Below, piece by piece: positions 33,289 through 34,151 of a DNA stretch of 34,151 bases. Both the position numbers and the translations under genes were made by a program. Source of the DNA: an uncultured Verrucomicrobiota bacterium. GTDB taxonomy: Bacteria > Verrucomicrobiota > Verrucomicrobiia > Methylacidiphilales > UBA1321. The stretch covers positions 1-34,151 of the forward strand of contig CAIPBM010000097.1 of NCBI GenBank assembly GCA_903863295.1, written 5' to 3'. The first letter of the stretch is position 1. Each line of letters opens with the position of its first letter. The notes beneath the pieces are model-generated. The model saw nothing but the letters and a program-made list of their open reading frames with translations. It ran no database searches and was not told where the DNA came from.

Positions 33289-33375
33289 GTCTCGAAAGCT
33301 ACGCGAACGCGTTCCTTTGCCAAGACGGATGAATTCAGGATTGCGCGATGCCACCGCCTCTCTCACATTATCGCC

Positions 33376-34151
33376 ATGGCTGACCCCATCAAACTCGGCA
33401 CCACTTGCTGCATCGCCGGGGGTGGCCCCGCCGGTATGATGCTCGGTTTTCTCCTCGCCCGCGCCGGGGTCGAGGTCATGGTCCTGGAAAAGCATGCCGA
33501 TTTCTTCCGCGATTTCCGCGGCGATACGATTCATCCCTCCACGCTGGAGCTCATGCATGAGCTCGGCCTCTTGTCCGAATTCCTGAAACTTCCCCATGAT
33601 GAGGCGCGCACCATCGGCGGCCAGATCGGCGACTTTAAATTCACCGCCGCCGACTTCACCCATCTGCCCACGCAATGCAAATTCATCGCGCTGACACCTC
33701 AGTGGGATTTCCTCAACTTCCTGGCCGATCACGCCAAGCGCTACCCCACGTTTCAGCTTAAGCTGCAGCATAACGTAACCGATCTCATCCGGGATCGGAA
33801 TCGCATTGTCGGCGTGCAGGCAGAAACGCCGGGCGGTCCCGTGGAAATCCGCGCCGATCTCGTCATCGCCGCTGATGGCCGCGGCTCATGCGTCCGCGAA
33901 AAGAGCGGACTGCCGATCACCGATCTGGGCGCGCCCTTCGATGTCCTCTGGATGCGTGTGACGCGCCACGCCGACGATCCTCATTCCAGTCTCGGCAATT
34001 TCCAAGCCGGGCGCGGCATCGTCATGATCAATCGCGGCGACTATTGGCAATGTGGTTTCCTCATCACTAAGGGCTCGCTCGAAGTGCTCAAGAAAAAAGG
34101 TCTGGAAGCCTTCCATCAAAACATTCTCGGCGTGGTTCCTTTCCTTGGCGA
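33376..34151 (+). CDS. FAD-dependent monooxygenase (PHBH/UbiH type), 3' end missing
   Basis: The first 258 residues are present; the gene runs off the window. The start MADPIKLGTTCCIAGGGPAG is a Rossmann FAD-binding motif (GxGxxG form G-G-G-P-A-G), followed by VMVLEKHADFFRDFRGDTIH. A D-G motif, VIAADGRGSCVREKSG (about 170-185), places it in the group A flavoprotein monooxygenases. The substrate, an aromatic or similar ring, is unknown. The ATG at 33376 is divergent from the ABC permease. Confidence 0.9.
   Translation, partial: MADPIKLGTTCCIAGGGPAGMMLGFLLARAGVEVMVLEKHADFFRDFRGDTIHPSTLELMHELGLLSEFLKLPHDEARTIGGQIGDFKFTAADFTHLPTQCKFIALTPQWDFLNFLADHAKRYPTFQLKLQHNVTDLIRDRNRIVGVQAETPGGPVEIRADLVIAADGRGSCVREKSGLPITDLGAPFDVLWMRVTRHADDPHSSLGNFQAGRGIVMINRGDYWQCGFLITKGSLEVLKKKGLEAFHQNILGVVPFLG

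Noticed and set aside
33289..33771. N-terminal extension of the ABC permease frame to 33771
   Set aside because: It is the antisense of the FAD monooxygenase gene, is not hydrophobic or family-like, and would make the permease about 160 residues too long.

Overview
The window looks like chromosomal DNA of a Verrucomicrobiota bacterium, perhaps of the Chthoniobacterales/Terrimicrobiaceae type. The base composition is moderately GC-rich and most genes lack a clear Shine-Dalgarno sequence. The protein mix fits that phylum: a stand-alone SWIB-domain protein, a DUF5069 protein, DUF2934, a GYF-like repeat protein and many Pro/Ser/Thr-rich secreted proteins of no known family. This placement is inference from gene content. 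No rRNA, tRNA, IS element, prophage or CRISPR array was seen. Region by region: 1-8200 holds a truncated YgjP-type metallopeptidase, two coupled small envelope proteins, an L-fucose/L-arabinose-isomerase-like enzyme, a three-gene DsrE-type cassette, a DUF1223 thioredoxin-like secreted protein, two tandem SPFH/band-7 proteins and a secreted protein of unknown function. 8300-10710 holds the SWIB protein with a strong terminator, a small lipoprotein, a stress-type glycine-zipper protein with its own terminator, and a DUF2934 protein. 10825-19257 holds NAD-dependent DNA ligase, a LysM coiled-coil protein, a protein with duplicated GYF-like repeats, a COG0523 (CobW-type) metallochaperone GTPase, a possible GT-A-like protein, a WD40 beta-propeller, a small two-helix membrane protein and an NCS2-type permease. 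19401-23254 is a minus-strand block: citrate synthase, BtaA and BtaB (betaine lipid synthesis), with a Doc-type toxin-antitoxin pair lying between btaA and btaB. 23431-25217 is a small-gene island with a DUF5069 protein, a RelE/ParE-type toxin flanked by two different putative antitoxins, and a 59-residue membrane protein. 25338-29564 holds a promoter and structured leader ahead of a DAHP synthase, a sigma-54 response regulator, a PH-like membrane protein and QueE. 29612-34151 holds a serine hydrolase of the beta-lactamase fold, an orphan VapB-like antitoxin, an AT-rich HExxH protein, an amino-acid ABC transporter without its binding protein, and a truncated FAD monooxygenase. How the genes work together: BtaA and BtaB should make a phosphorus-free betaine lipid. 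The COG0523 GTPase and the WD40 protein may both belong to metal homeostasis. The DsrE trio may form a sulfur-carrier or peroxiredoxin-fold complex. DAHP synthase opens the shikimate pathway. No wholly new large system is obvious. The strongest leads are: a DAHP synthase with Gln at a conserved metal-ligand His; betaine-lipid genes split by a Doc module whose toxin has Gln for the catalytic His; a three-gene toxin-antitoxin locus with a one-base shift at the start of its HTH antitoxin; and a 103-bp palindromic element present twice.
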